Assembly (NCBI GenBank): GCA_025934635.1
Contig: JAICWX010000078.1
Span: forward strand, 1 to 29,776
From: Streptosporangiaceae bacterium
Lineage (GTDB): Bacteria; Actinomycetota; Actinomycetes; Streptosporangiales; Streptosporangiaceae
Reading direction: 5' to 3'
DNA length: 29,776 nucleotides
Shown here: piece by piece, positions 1-7,944 of the stretch
Numbering within the stretch: the stretch's first letter is position 1
Layout of the letters: every line of letters starts with the position of its first letter
Program-made: the position numbers and the translations under genes
The notes under the pieces: model-generated
The model's input: the letters and a program-made list of their open reading frames with translations, nothing else
What the model was told of the DNA's origin: nothing
The model's database searches: none

Positions 1-118
1 CCTTGCGCCAGTCCGTATGAGCCTGCGGCGCGGTCGTGTAATGACCGTGACAGTCAATGATCATCAGGGCCAGGTTACTTTCACGCGCGCGCCATCGCAC
101 GGGCGGATGGCGGTGACG
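1..118. other. Leading edge, no gene recognised
   Basis: This short stretch lies downstream of the minus-strand gene that ends at 119. No reading frame here has a convincing start or family resemblance. I see no strong terminator hairpin for the neighbouring gene. Confidence 0.4.
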
Positions 119-2044
119 TTAGTTCGTGTGCGCGTTCGGGAAGTGCTTGCCGATGTAGCCCACGTAGATCTTCCCGGTCTGGCCGACGTCGTCGTGATAG
201 TAGATCCGGGGGGAGATCAGGCCCTTCCTGGCGATCTTGAAATGCGCGTCCATGAAAATGGCGCCGTCCGGGTTGATATCGGTGGGAACTGGCAGTACCC
301 GCAGCTTCCGGAGCTTGGGTGAGCGTTCGACGGGCTCCGATTCCTGGGTGGAATGCGCGCCCGGCGGATAGCCGGGCCGCCCGGGCGGCGTATGGCCGAG
401 GTAGGCGTGGACCCCCTTGCTGAACTCGCCGCGGCGGCGCGCGGCCGCGTACCCGTCGAGGACCCGGAGCACGTCCCAGGACTTGGCGGCCCACGTGCCG
501 ACCGGGTCGAAGTCGTCCAGTTCCAGCGCGTTCTTCGGGTCGCCGGTGAAGATGACGCAGGAAAGCACGTGCTCATCGAGGCGCTCGAGGAGCTCGGCGA
601 ACGACCCGGGCGATCGCGCGGCCGCCGTGGCCGCCCGGGTCTGGTCGACCCGGCCGACCCGGGAGAGAATGCCGCGGAGCCGGTCGAGCTCCAGCTTCGC
701 CTTCAGCAGCTCGGCCTGCGTCTCGGCGTGATCGAGCTGCTCGTCCTCCAGCCGGGCGCGCACCAGGTCACGGTCGTCTTCGGCGTCTTCCAGCAGGTCC
801 TGGAGGGCCTCGAGCCGCCGCGATATCTCCCGGTGACCGCGCAGCACGCCCCGGCCCTCGGCCAGCAGCTCCCGGAACCGGGCGGTCATGTCGTCCGGGC
901 CGCCAGCGTGGGCGGCGCCCGACTGGAACTCGCTGACCAGGCTGGTGAGCAGCTCGCCGGCGATGGCGACCTCGCGGACCGCCGTGGTCTCGGCCAGCCC
1001 GGCCGGGGCCAGGCCCGCCGCCCCGTCACCTGACCTTCGCCCGGGCGAGCCGGGTGGCGTGGCCTGGATGGCACGCAGGACGGTGGCCGGCTCCTCCCGG
1101 GACAGCAGGCGGTCGACCTGGGCGACCGGTGCCGGCAGCGGCAGGGTCAGGGCCCGGCTCCGGTTCGCCCGGCCCAGCAGGTGCGCGAGCTTGCCCGGAA
1201 CCTGCTCGGCGATCGTCCGGGCGAGCAGGACCCGGTGCCGCCGGGCGTCGACGGCGCTGGCCGGATCGACCTCGGGCAGGAACGTGCGGACCGCTCCCAG
1301 CGGCACCGAATGCGCGGGCCCGAACGATTCCCCGAGCTGCGCGGCCGCCCCGGCATCGAGGACATAGATGCCGGACAGCCCGACGCACTCGCGGGTCAGC
1401 CGCTCGACATGGTCGATCATCGCGGGTCCGGGCACATCCGGGATAGGCGCGGCCACCAGGGCGGTACCGCGGCGCCCGGGATCGCAGATCGCCGAGATCA
1501 GGCCGTCGACGTCAGCCTCGGTCACCACGGCCGGCCGGGCGGACAGGACCATCTCGCCATCGTGGGCGTCGGCCGCCGACAAGATGGCCCGGACCATATG
1601 CGGAACCCCGGTCCACCACGCGTCCCCGGCATCGACGTCCTTGACCAGGCGCTCCTGCGACCCGGCGGGCCCGGGTGTTGACGGCGGCGCGTTGACATCG
1701 ACCCAGACCCAGTCGTCTTCATGGCCGTCACGGTGCACGGTCACGGTCGTCACCCACTCCCCCGTGGATGAGAACTCGGTCAGCCGGTACCGCCGGGCAC
1801 GGGCGCCATCGGGCGTATCCAGTTCGGTCACGACGAGCTGGGCGTGCCCGGCGAGCTCGTGAACTCCGGGGGTGACCGCCACCGAGCCGTAGCCCTTGAG
1901 CGCCAGCCACGAACGGAACTGCTCGGCGGTCAGCCGGGCCGCGTCCTGGCCGTGCCGCAGCGAGAAGATCGACCGGTACCCGACTGCCATCCAGATCCCA
2001 TGACTTCCCGGAGCCCGACCCGACGACGGCGCTTGGATCATCAT
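119..2044 (-). CDS. Large coiled-coil protein of unknown function
   Basis: A 641-residue protein if translated from the ATG at 2044. An in-frame ATG at 1990 (19th codon, MAVGYRSIFS) is an alternative start, and neither has a strong ribosome site. Three parts can be seen. The N-terminal ~330 residues are mixed alpha/beta with no motif I can name. Residues ~390-470 are rich in E, R, L, A and D in heptad-like order and predict a coiled coil. The C-terminal ~150 residues end with a compact, aromatic-rich tail containing HFKIARKG and KIYVGYIG. That tail resembles a module I have met at the end of other actinobacterial hypothetical proteins, which I cannot name. No transmembrane segment, signal peptide or Walker motif is evident. 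It stands alone, divergent from the VOC gene. The open frame, its codon use and its length make it a real gene; its role is unknown. Confidence 0.8.
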   Translation of the reverse strand: MMIQAPSSGRAPGSHGIWMAVGYRSIFSLRHGQDAARLTAEQFRSWLALKGYGSVAVTPGVHELAGHAQLVVTELDTPDGARARRYRLTEFSSTGEWVTTVTVHRDGHEDDWVWVDVNAPPSTPGPAGSQERLVKDVDAGDAWWTGVPHMVRAILSAADAHDGEMVLSARPAVVTEADVDGLISAICDPGRRGTALVAAPIPDVPGPAMIDHVERLTRECVGLSGIYVLDAGAAAQLGESFGPAHSVPLGAVRTFLPEVDPASAVDARRHRVLLARTIAEQVPGKLAHLLGRANRSRALTLPLPAPVAQVDRLLSREEPATVLRAIQATPPGSPGRRSGDGAAGLAPAGLAETTAVREVAIAGELLTSLVSEFQSGAAHAGGPDDMTARFRELLAEGRGVLRGHREISRRLEALQDLLEDAEDDRDLVRARLEDEQLDHAETQAELLKAKLELDRLRGILSRVGRVDQTRAATAAARSPGSFAELLERLDEHVLSCVIFTGDPKNALELDDFDPVGTWAAKSWDVLRVLDGYAAARRRGEFSKGVHAYLGHTPPGRPGYPPGAHSTQESEPVERSPKLRKLRVLPVPTDINPDGAIFMDAHFKIARKGLISPRIYYHDDVGQTGKIYVGYIGKHFPNAHTN

Positions 2045-2156
2045 CGTAACGCTGCCCGTATGCCCGCTGAGCTAGTGAGCCGCGGGGCCGGTTCGCCAGC
2101 GCCCAGATCTACCCCGTGTCGGATCGGGCACCCTCTTGTTCGTGGTGTAGGTAGGA

Positions 2157-2176
2157 GGGCGCCACCCCTGGCGCCC
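2157..2176 (+). promoter_or_regulatory. Hairpin in the leader of the VOC gene
   Basis: GGGCGCCA (2157-2164) and TGGCGCCC (2169-2176) form a perfect 8-bp stem with a four-base loop. It sits 22 bases before the VOC start codon and just before its ribosome site (GAGGG at 2187-2191). It could modulate translation or end transcription coming from upstream. No ligand or regulator can be inferred. Confidence 0.4.
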
Positions 2177-2198
2177 CGCTACCAGCGAGGGAGCAAAG

Positions 2199-2549
2199 AT
2201 GCCGCATCCAATCGTGCACGCCGAGATCCGGTCGTCCGACCCGGACGCCACCCGCAAGTTCTTCGGGGACCTGCTCGGCTGGACCTACCCGGACCAGGGC
2301 GCGTACCCCGGCTACACGTTCGTCGACACGGGCGTGCCGGGGGCCTTGTACACCGCGATCAGCCCATTGCAGGACGGCGGCGATCTCGTCACTTTCTTCG
2401 TCGCGGTGGACGATGTCGATGACGCGGTGAACCGGGCCAGGGAACTCGGCGGCCGGGTTGTCCAGGAGCCGCAGCACGTGCCGGGCGTGTCCTTCGCGCT
2501 GATCGCCGACCCGCAGGGCCATGTCGTGGGCCTGACCAAGCAGGGCTGA
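2199..2549 (+). CDS. VOC-family (glyoxalase/bleomycin-resistance fold) protein
   Basis: A 116-residue, single-domain protein of the vicinal oxygen chelate superfamily. The opening (IVHAEIRSSDPDATRKFF) and the close (FALIADPQGHVVGL) are the typical first and last beta-alpha-beta-beta segments of small VOC proteins, and the length fits one VOC module. Such proteins normally dimerise and bind a metal or small ligand. They include dioxygenases, isomerases and resistance proteins, so no substrate can be assigned. The ATG follows GAGGGAGCAAAG, a good ribosome site. It is convergent with the decayed aldo/keto reductase gene, whose truncated 3' end abuts it. Confidence 0.85.
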   Translation: MPHPIVHAEIRSSDPDATRKFFGDLLGWTYPDQGAYPGYTFVDTGVPGALYTAISPLQDGGDLVTFFVAVDDVDDAVNRARELGGRVVQEPQHVPGVSFALIADPQGHVVGLTKQG

Positions 2550-2559
2550 GCCCGGCTGG

Positions 2560-3162
2560 CCGCTGCTGGCACCCGGGCCAGCGCGACCTGCTGGACAGTG
2601 GCGCCGTGGGCCGCCGCGATGGGAGGCAGCACCTCGGCGGCCCGCGCGGCGAGCGGGCCGTCGGTAGTGGTGACCGGATGCCACGGGGAGAAGACGATCT
2701 GGTCCTCCTCGGCCGCCGCCAGGAGGTCCGCGCCTCGAACGGCGCGTCCAGTGCGCGTCCGCTGTGCAGGTAGTACAGGTCGAGGGCATCCACGCCCAGC
2801 CGCCGCGCGCTCATGTGCGCGCTCTGCCGCAGGTAGTTCGGGTTGCCGACCGCATCGAGGGTGCTGTAGTCGAAGCCGCCCCGGACGAAGCCGCCCTTGG
2901 TGGCGATGACCAGGCCGGAGGGATAGGGGTGGAGCGCCTCCTTGATCAGGAGCTCGTTGTCGTGCGGGCCGTAGACGTCAGCGGTGTCGATCAGGTTGAT
3001 CCCGGCCTCGACGACACCGCGCAGCACGCGGATCGCGTGGTCGTGATCCGGGTACGGTCCCCATACCTGGTCGCCGGTCAGCTTCATGGCGCCGTAGCCG
3101 ATGCGGCAGACGCGCAGATCGCCGCCGATCGTGATCTTTCCCGGACTGGTCTGTTTGGTCAT
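2560..3162 (-). pseudogene. Aldo/keto reductase pseudogene
   Basis: The N-terminal ~140 residues from the ATG at 3162 are a normal aldo/keto reductase start: the GYGAMKL opening, then LIDTADVYG with the catalytic Asp/Tyr region, then ATKGG and the lysine strand, then LDLYYLH. After DAPFE (near 2720) the frame becomes nonsense. Homologous sequence resumes in another minus-strand frame with EEDQIVFSPWHPV and later AAAHGATVQQVALA. About 50 residues that should lie between these blocks are missing, and the C-terminal NADP-binding segment after VALA is absent. The pattern is an internal deletion with a frameshift plus a 3' truncation against the VOC gene. A residual translated product would lack cofactor-binding parts and is unlikely to be an active reductase. 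Confidence 0.85.
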
Positions 3163-3328
3163 GATGCCCTTTTACCGTCCGCCGTCCGGCGGGTCGCCAC
3201 CGGGACCGTCAACCAGCGGATTCTCATTTCGACACGGCAGCGGGACGACAGACGACCAGAATGAGCGAAGAGCTGGAGGATTCTCGTCAGTACCAAGCCA
3301 TAACCTGACGCCACGGTGGAGGAACCTC

Positions 3329-4297
3329 ATGGGAGCAGGCAGCGACCGGGCCGATGATCGGCCGGCAGCCGGCCATAAGCCTGGACTGGCTGACTGGCAT
3401 GGCGAGCTCATGGCCCGGCTCGACCGGCTCGGCTGGCTGAAGGAGCTGAGCGAGCGGCTGGCCGCCGTGCTGGTGCCGGCCCGTGAGCGGCATCAGGACA
3501 ATCCGGTTCTTGAGGCGCTGCACGGCGGCCGGTGGATCGGCCACCCGCTGCACCCCGCCCTGAGCGACCTGCCGGTCGGGCTGTGGGCGGGCGTCACAGT
3601 GCTGGACGTCCTGGACCGTGACCCAGCTCCCCGCCGGGGCATGGACGCGGCGGGCATCCTGAGCGCGGCCGGCATCCTCGCGGCGGGCGCGACCGCCGTG
3701 ACCGGCCTGGCCGACTGGACCGTGAGCGAGGAACAGGACCGCCGCGTCGGGCTCTTCCACGGCATCATCAACACGGTGGCCCTCGGCCTGCAGGGCGCCT
3801 CCCTGGGCACCCGGCTGGCCGGCCACCGCAGTACGGCCCGCGCCCTGGGGGCGGCCAGCCTCACGGTCACGGCGGCGGCCGGTTACCTCGGCGGTCATCT
3901 CGTCTTCACCAAGGGCGTGATGGTCAACCGGGTGGCGTGGAACACCGGGCCGCGGCGGTGGGTCCGCGCGCTGGAGGATGCCGACCTGCCGGACGACACG
4001 CCCACCGCCGTCGAGGCCGAGGGCCGGCAGATCATGCTGTACCGCCGGGACGGCAGCCTCTACGCCATCGACAACATCTGCGGCCACGCCGGCGGCCTGC
4101 TCAGCCGGGGCGAGGTCGCGGGCCTGACCGTGACCTGCCCGCTGCACGGGGCCCGCTTCGGCCTCGCCGACGGCTGCGTCGGCCGCGGCCCGGCGAGCCA
4201 GCCGCAGCCCGTGCTGCCGATCCGGATCCGCAACGGCTGGATAGAGGTGCGCGGCAGCCTGCCGGCACCTCGGCGACCCGCAAAGGAAAGGACATAG
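3329..4297 (+). CDS. DUF2231 membrane protein fused to a Rieske domain
   Basis: A 322-residue protein from the ATG at 3329, chosen because GGTGGAGGA (3315-3323) precedes it; the frame is open further upstream but looks non-coding. Residues ~65-205 form a DUF2231-type domain with about four hydrophobic helices and histidines (GHPLHPALSDLPVG, then LFHGIIN). Residues ~215-310 are a Rieske [2Fe-2S] domain with ligands C251, H253, C270 and H273 (CGHAGGLL, CPLHGARF). The combination suggests a membrane-bound redox protein, perhaps exchanging electrons with a b-type haem or the quinone pool; the haem is inference. It is followed two bases later by a small Rieske ferredoxin, so the two are probably co-transcribed redox partners. 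Confidence 0.9.
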   Translation: MGAGSDRADDRPAAGHKPGLADWHGELMARLDRLGWLKELSERLAAVLVPARERHQDNPVLEALHGGRWIGHPLHPALSDLPVGLWAGVTVLDVLDRDPAPRRGMDAAGILSAAGILAAGATAVTGLADWTVSEEQDRRVGLFHGIINTVALGLQGASLGTRLAGHRSTARALGAASLTVTAAAGYLGGHLVFTKGVMVNRVAWNTGPRRWVRALEDADLPDDTPTAVEAEGRQIMLYRRDGSLYAIDNICGHAGGLLSRGEVAGLTVTCPLHGARFGLADGCVGRGPASQPQPVLPIRIRNGWIEVRGSLPAPRRPAKERT

Positions 4298-4299
4298 CC

Positions 4300-4656
4300 A
4301 TGGCGTTCGTCGTCGTCGCGAACCTCGATGACATCGAGGTCGGAGACACCATGCTCGTGGAGGAACTGCGCGAGCCGGTCTGCCTCATCCGCCTCGACGA
4401 CGATGACGTCCGGGCGATCCACAACACCTGCACCCACCAGCAGCAGCCCCTGCACGAGGGCCGTCTCGACGACGATGACACCCTGGTCTGCGCCTCTCAC
4501 GCGTCGAAGTACAACCTGACCACCGGCGAGGCCGTCGGGGTGTTCGCCTGCGGTGCCATCCCCGTCTACGCCTGCAAGATCGAGGATGACGCCATCCTGG
4601 TGGACATCGACCAGCAGCTCAACGACGCGCCCCTCCCTCGCCATAATCCTCGTTGA
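4300..4656 (+). CDS. Rieske-type [2Fe-2S] ferredoxin
   Basis: A 118-residue soluble Rieske protein like the small ferredoxin subunits of ring-hydroxylating dioxygenases or NirD. The cluster ligands are C44, H46 (CTHQQQPL) and C64, H67 (CASHASKY). The protein is very acidic, with runs of Asp at about 33-36 and 57-60, which suits an electron carrier that docks on basic partners. AAAGGAAAGG precedes the ATG, and the upstream Rieske gene ends two bases before it. No oxygenase subunit lies next to it, so the acceptor may be the DUF2231-Rieske protein or an enzyme encoded elsewhere. Confidence 0.9.
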   Translation: MAFVVVANLDDIEVGDTMLVEELREPVCLIRLDDDDVRAIHNTCTHQQQPLHEGRLDDDDTLVCASHASKYNLTTGEAVGVFACGAIPVYACKIEDDAILVDIDQQLNDAPLPRHNPR

Positions 4657-4801
4657 GCAGCCTGGTGGATGAAGGCGGCGATGCGTTCGGCTAGCCCCAC
4701 GCCGGCGAGCCGTGGGTGTGGCTGCGCCGCGAGGCCGCGACGGAGCCCGCGAACCGCCGGTTGACAACTTCCTGCGCATCGGGCTGGCCGCGGCAGCATG
4801 C

Positions 4802-4824
4802 TAAGTTGCTGGATTGTCTGACAT
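4802..4824 (+). promoter_or_regulatory. GntR-type operator (site A) upstream of the SDR gene
   Basis: GATTGTCTGACAT spans 4812-4824. Its core is identical over 12 bases to the operators before the CoA-transferase operon and the gntR gene. A possible -10, TAAGTT (4802-4807), lies just upstream, as at the other sites. No good -35 sits 17-18 bases before it; a TTGACA at 4761-4766 is too far away. The position 27 bases before the SDR start codon fits repression. Confidence 0.7.
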
Positions 4825-4850
4825 TCCGACATGGCGGAGGGACGGCGGGG

Positions 4851-5669
4851 ATGAACGGCGGTCCGCAGCTGCTGGCTGGGCAGGGCACGGTGGTTTTCGG
4901 GGGCGGCCGGGGTATCGGCCGGGCGACGGCGCTGGCGCTGGGTGCGGCGGGCGGGGCGGTGGCCGTCGTAGACCTCGAGGCCGAACGGGCGCAGGCGACC
5001 GTGGACGAGCTGCGTGAGCTCGGCGCGGCGGCCGAGGCCTTCCCGGCTGACGTGCGCGCGGCGGGTGACATCGACCGCGTGCTCGCGGCGGCGGCCGGGC
5101 AGTTGGGCGGGATCGACACCGTGGTCACGGTGGTCGGCGGGATGAACGCGTTCGCCCAGTTCAGGCACCTGCACGAATACAGCGACGAGGAATGGGAGCT
5201 GCTCCTCGACGTCAACCTCCGGTACGTGTTCCGGGTGGTCAGGGCGGCCGTGCCGATCATGCTCGGGCAGGGCCGGGGCGGCTCGATCGTGAGCGTCGGG
5301 TCGATCAGCGGGGCGGTCAGCGCGCCGCACCACGTCCCGTACGGGGCGGCCAAGGCCGGGCTGGCGAACATGGCGCGGAGCGTGGCCGCGGAGTACGGGC
5401 GGTTCGGCATCCGGATGAACGTGGTCGCGCCGGGCTCGGTGGACGCGCCCGCGGTGGTGCGCGGCCAGTCCGACGCGGACTACGCCCAGATGACGGCGAA
5501 GATCCCGCTGCAGCGGCGCGGCCGGCCGGAGGACATCGCGGACGTCGTGGTGTTCTTCGCCTCGCCGATGTCGCGGTACGTCACCGGGCAGGCGCTGGTG
5601 GTCGACGGCGGGGTCTCGATCAGGTACCCGCACCTGGTCCGCAACGGGCATCCCGCCGAGGGCGGCTGA
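4851..5669 (+). CDS. SDR-family NAD(P)-dependent dehydrogenase
   Basis: A 272-residue classical short-chain dehydrogenase/reductase. It has the nucleotide-binding GGGRGIG (17-23), the structural N122, the catalytic serine in SVGSISG (S151) and the YGAAK pair (Y164, K168). The acidic D41 at the end of strand beta-2 suggests a preference for NAD(H). The C-terminal VTGQALVVDGG is the usual substrate-loop ending. The ATG at 4851 is preferred over an upstream in-frame ATG at 4716 because the fold begins here, a purine-rich site (GGCGGAGGGACGG) precedes it, and the operator would otherwise fall inside the coding frame. It probably oxidises a hydroxyl intermediate of the pathway encoded by the adjacent operon; the substrate is not deducible. 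Confidence 0.92.
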   Translation: MNGGPQLLAGQGTVVFGGGRGIGRATALALGAAGGAVAVVDLEAERAQATVDELRELGAAAEAFPADVRAAGDIDRVLAAAAGQLGGIDTVVTVVGGMNAFAQFRHLHEYSDEEWELLLDVNLRYVFRVVRAAVPIMLGQGRGGSIVSVGSISGAVSAPHHVPYGAAKAGLANMARSVAAEYGRFGIRMNVVAPGSVDAPAVVRGQSDADYAQMTAKIPLQRRGRPEDIADVVVFFASPMSRYVTGQALVVDGGVSIRYPHLVRNGHPAEGG

Positions 5670-5677
5670 CCTGCGGG

Positions 5678-5728
5678 TTGACACCCCGCCGGGCCCGCCG
5701 TTAGCCTTGGTCGAACTGTCAGACAATC
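5678..5728 (+). promoter_or_regulatory. Promoter and operator (site B) of the CoA-transferase operon
   Basis: TTGACA (5678-5683), an 18-base spacer and TAGCCT (5702-5707) form a sigma-70-type promoter. The operator CTGTCAGACAATC (5716-5728), the reverse complement of GATTGTCTGACAG, starts eight bases after the -10 and so covers the predicted start site. The same geometry recurs before gntR. A bound protein here would block initiation, which suggests repression relieved by a pathway metabolite. Confidence 0.75.
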
Positions 5729-5747
5729 AGTCAAAGGGGTCGCGAAC

Positions 5748-6968
5748 TTGAGGGCGCCGCTGGCCGGAGTCAAGGTGGTCGAGATCTCGCACTACATCGC
5801 CGGCCCGATGGCCGGCATGGTGCTGGGCGACCTGGGCGCCGACGTGATCAAGATCGAGAGCCCGACGGCGCCGGACCCGACCCGGGCGTTCATCTACGGC
5901 CAGGGGCTGTACCTGGTGACCGACGGCGGCCGGCACATCTTGTGGGAGTCGTTCAATCGCAACAAGCGCTCGCTGGCCCTGGACCTGAAGACCCCCGACG
6001 GGCAGGCCGTGTTCCGCGAGCTGGTGGCCGGGGCCGACATCGTGGTCACCAACCTGCGCCGCCCGACGCTGGCCGCCTGGGGCGCCGACTTCGACGCGCT
6101 GCGCGCGGTCAACCCGCGGATCGTGTACGCGCTGGCCGAAGGGCTGGGCGCGAAGGGGCCGCGGGCGCAGGACCGGACCATGGACACGACCGGGATGGCC
6201 TACGCCGGCCTGATGTACACCGTCAGCGCCCAGGACGGCCAGCCGCACTACCCGCTCGGGGCCATGTCCGACGTGCAGGCCGGCACCAACCTGGCGTTCG
6301 CCGCGCTGGCCGCGCTGATCGCCCGGGACCGGACCGGCGAGGCCCAGCTGGCCACCAGCTCCCAGCTGGAGACGCTGATGTGGATGCAGTGCTACAACAT
6401 CGCGGCCGCGGCCAACCTGGGCCGCAACTTCGACTCCAACAACAACCTCTCCCCGTGGTTCGCCATCTACCCGTGCCGGGACGGCGAGTGGCTGGCGCTG
6501 TCCTCCCAGAAGGTCGACACCGAGTGGCCGGCCATGCTGAAGCTGTTCGGCATGGAGGCCGTCCTGGCGGACCCGCGGTTCCGGCCCCGGCCCGGCGAGG
6601 GCGCGCTCGGGCCGCCGGCCGGCCCCGAGGAGCAGGCCGCGACGAGCAAGGAGGTCATGAAGATCTTCACCCGCGGGTTCGGCACCAGGGACCGGGACGA
6701 CTGGCTGCCGGTGCTGCGCGAGATCGGGGTCGGGGTCGCGCCGGTCAACCACGTCGAGGACCTGCTGGCCGACGAGCATGTCGCCGCCGAGGGCTACCTG
6801 GTCACGCTGGACAACGGGCTGAGGTTCGTCAAGTCCCCGATCGGGGTCGAGGACATCCCGCTGCACGGCGCCCCGGACCACGGCGCGCACACCTTCGAGA
6901 TCTTGTCCGGCCTGGGCTACGACGACGTGCGGATCGCCGGCCTGTACGGTTCCGGCGTGGTGGCCTGA
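5748..6968 (+). CDS. Class III CoA-transferase (CaiB/BaiF family)
   Basis: A 406-residue enzyme of the formyl-CoA transferase family, which moves CoA from one acyl-CoA to a free carboxylate. Family marks are VVEISHYIAGPMAGMVLGDLGAD at the N-terminus, VIKIESP, NRNKRSLALDLK (70-81) and the catalytic aspartate D175 in GAMSDVQAG, equivalent to Asp169 of formyl-CoA transferase. The start is TTG, preceded by AAAGGGG (about nine bases away); the conserved fold begins at once after it, so no better start exists. It heads an operon with the cyclase-family hydrolase (stop directly followed by GTG) and a crotonase. Within the pathway it probably loads or recycles CoA on an acid intermediate. Confidence 0.92.
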   Translation: MRAPLAGVKVVEISHYIAGPMAGMVLGDLGADVIKIESPTAPDPTRAFIYGQGLYLVTDGGRHILWESFNRNKRSLALDLKTPDGQAVFRELVAGADIVVTNLRRPTLAAWGADFDALRAVNPRIVYALAEGLGAKGPRAQDRTMDTTGMAYAGLMYTVSAQDGQPHYPLGAMSDVQAGTNLAFAALAALIARDRTGEAQLATSSQLETLMWMQCYNIAAAANLGRNFDSNNNLSPWFAIYPCRDGEWLALSSQKVDTEWPAMLKLFGMEAVLADPRFRPRPGEGALGPPAGPEEQAATSKEVMKIFTRGFGTRDRDDWLPVLREIGVGVAPVNHVEDLLADEHVAAEGYLVTLDNGLRFVKSPIGVEDIPLHGAPDHGAHTFEILSGLGYDDVRIAGLYGSGVVA

Positions 6969-7919
6969 GTGGGTCCCGGCGGCCCGCTCCCCCGCTACGA
7001 CGAGCTCCCCTACCTCGAGGCGCTGCAGGCCCGGCACTGCTGGGGCGTGTTCGGCGACGGCGACGACCTGGGCACGGTCAACCTGCTCACCCCGGCGGTG
7101 GTGAGCCGCGCGGCGGCGGAGATCCGGCGCGGCACCGTCCACAGCCTCGGCCTGCCGCTGGACGTCCCCTGCCCCGCGCTGGCCCCCCGCGATCCGTACA
7201 CTCACCGCATCTTCCGCCCGTCGCGGAACATGCAGGACGACGTGCTGGACGGCTTCTACCCGCAGGCCTCCAGCCAGTGGGACGGCCTGCGGCACGTCCG
7301 GGCCCGGGAGTTCGGCTTCTACAACGGCGTCGGCGATGACGACGCGGGCCCGGGCGGACGGCGGCTCGGCATCGAGGCCTGGGCCCGGCACGGCATCGCC
7401 GGGCGCGGAGTGCTGGCCGACGTGGCCGGCTACCTGGCCGCCCGCGGCACGCCGCTGGACCCGCGGCGCGAGTTCGCGATCACCGCCGAGCTGCTGGCCT
7501 CGGTCTTGGCTTTCCAGGGCACCGAGCTTCTCGGCGGGGACATCCTGCTGGTCCGGACCGGTTTCGTGGGCGCCTACCGGCGGGCCGATCCGGCCGAACG
7601 GGTGGACTTCGCGCGCCGCCAGGACTGCCCGGGACTCGCGGCGGACGAGGACATGGCCCGGTACCTGTGGGACCACCGGTTCGCCGTGGTCGCGGCGGAC
7701 AACCACGCCGTGGAGTGCCAGCCGGGCGACCCGGCCGCCGGGTTCCTGCACCGCCGGCTCATCCCGCTGCTCGGGTTCGCCCTCGGCGAGTGGTTCGACC
7801 TGGACTCGCTGGCCGCCGAGTGCGCGGCGCAGGGCCGCTACAGCTGCTTCTTCGCCGGCGTGCCGCTGAACCTGCCCGGCGGCGTCGGCTCCCCGGCCAA
7901 CAGCATCGCCATCACCTAA
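6969..7919 (+). CDS. Cyclase-family hydrolase (kynurenine-formamidase-like fold)
   Basis: A 316-residue protein starting with GTG immediately after the CoA-transferase stop. It resembles the putative cyclase / kynurenine formamidase family: opening WGVFGDGDDLGTVNLLTP, then GDILLVRTGF, and a closing segment with DNHAVECQPG. The family's usual metal-binding HxGTHxDxPxH is not present; in its place stands SSQWDGLRHV (102-110), keeping D105 and H109. This variant occurs in a subgroup of the family. Members hydrolyse amides or lactones, so a ring-opening or deformylating step is plausible. Substrate unknown. Confidence 0.85.
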   Translation: MGPGGPLPRYDELPYLEALQARHCWGVFGDGDDLGTVNLLTPAVVSRAAAEIRRGTVHSLGLPLDVPCPALAPRDPYTHRIFRPSRNMQDDVLDGFYPQASSQWDGLRHVRAREFGFYNGVGDDDAGPGGRRLGIEAWARHGIAGRGVLADVAGYLAARGTPLDPRREFAITAELLASVLAFQGTELLGGDILLVRTGFVGAYRRADPAERVDFARRQDCPGLAADEDMARYLWDHRFAVVAADNHAVECQPGDPAAGFLHRRLIPLLGFALGEWFDLDSLAAECAAQGRYSCFFAGVPLNLPGGVGSPANSIAIT

Positions 7920-7944
7920 CCGATTCGCGGAGGTCCCTTCAGGC

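Noticed and set aside
4696..4716. Possible terminator after the small Rieske ferredoxin gene (CCCACG / CGTGGG)
   Set aside because: The stem is only 6 bp with a nine-base loop, which is not distinguishable from chance in DNA this GC-rich.
4761..4766. TTGACA as the -35 of the SDR promoter
   Set aside because: No -10-like hexamer stands 16-19 bases downstream; the nearest, TAAGTT, is 35 bases away.
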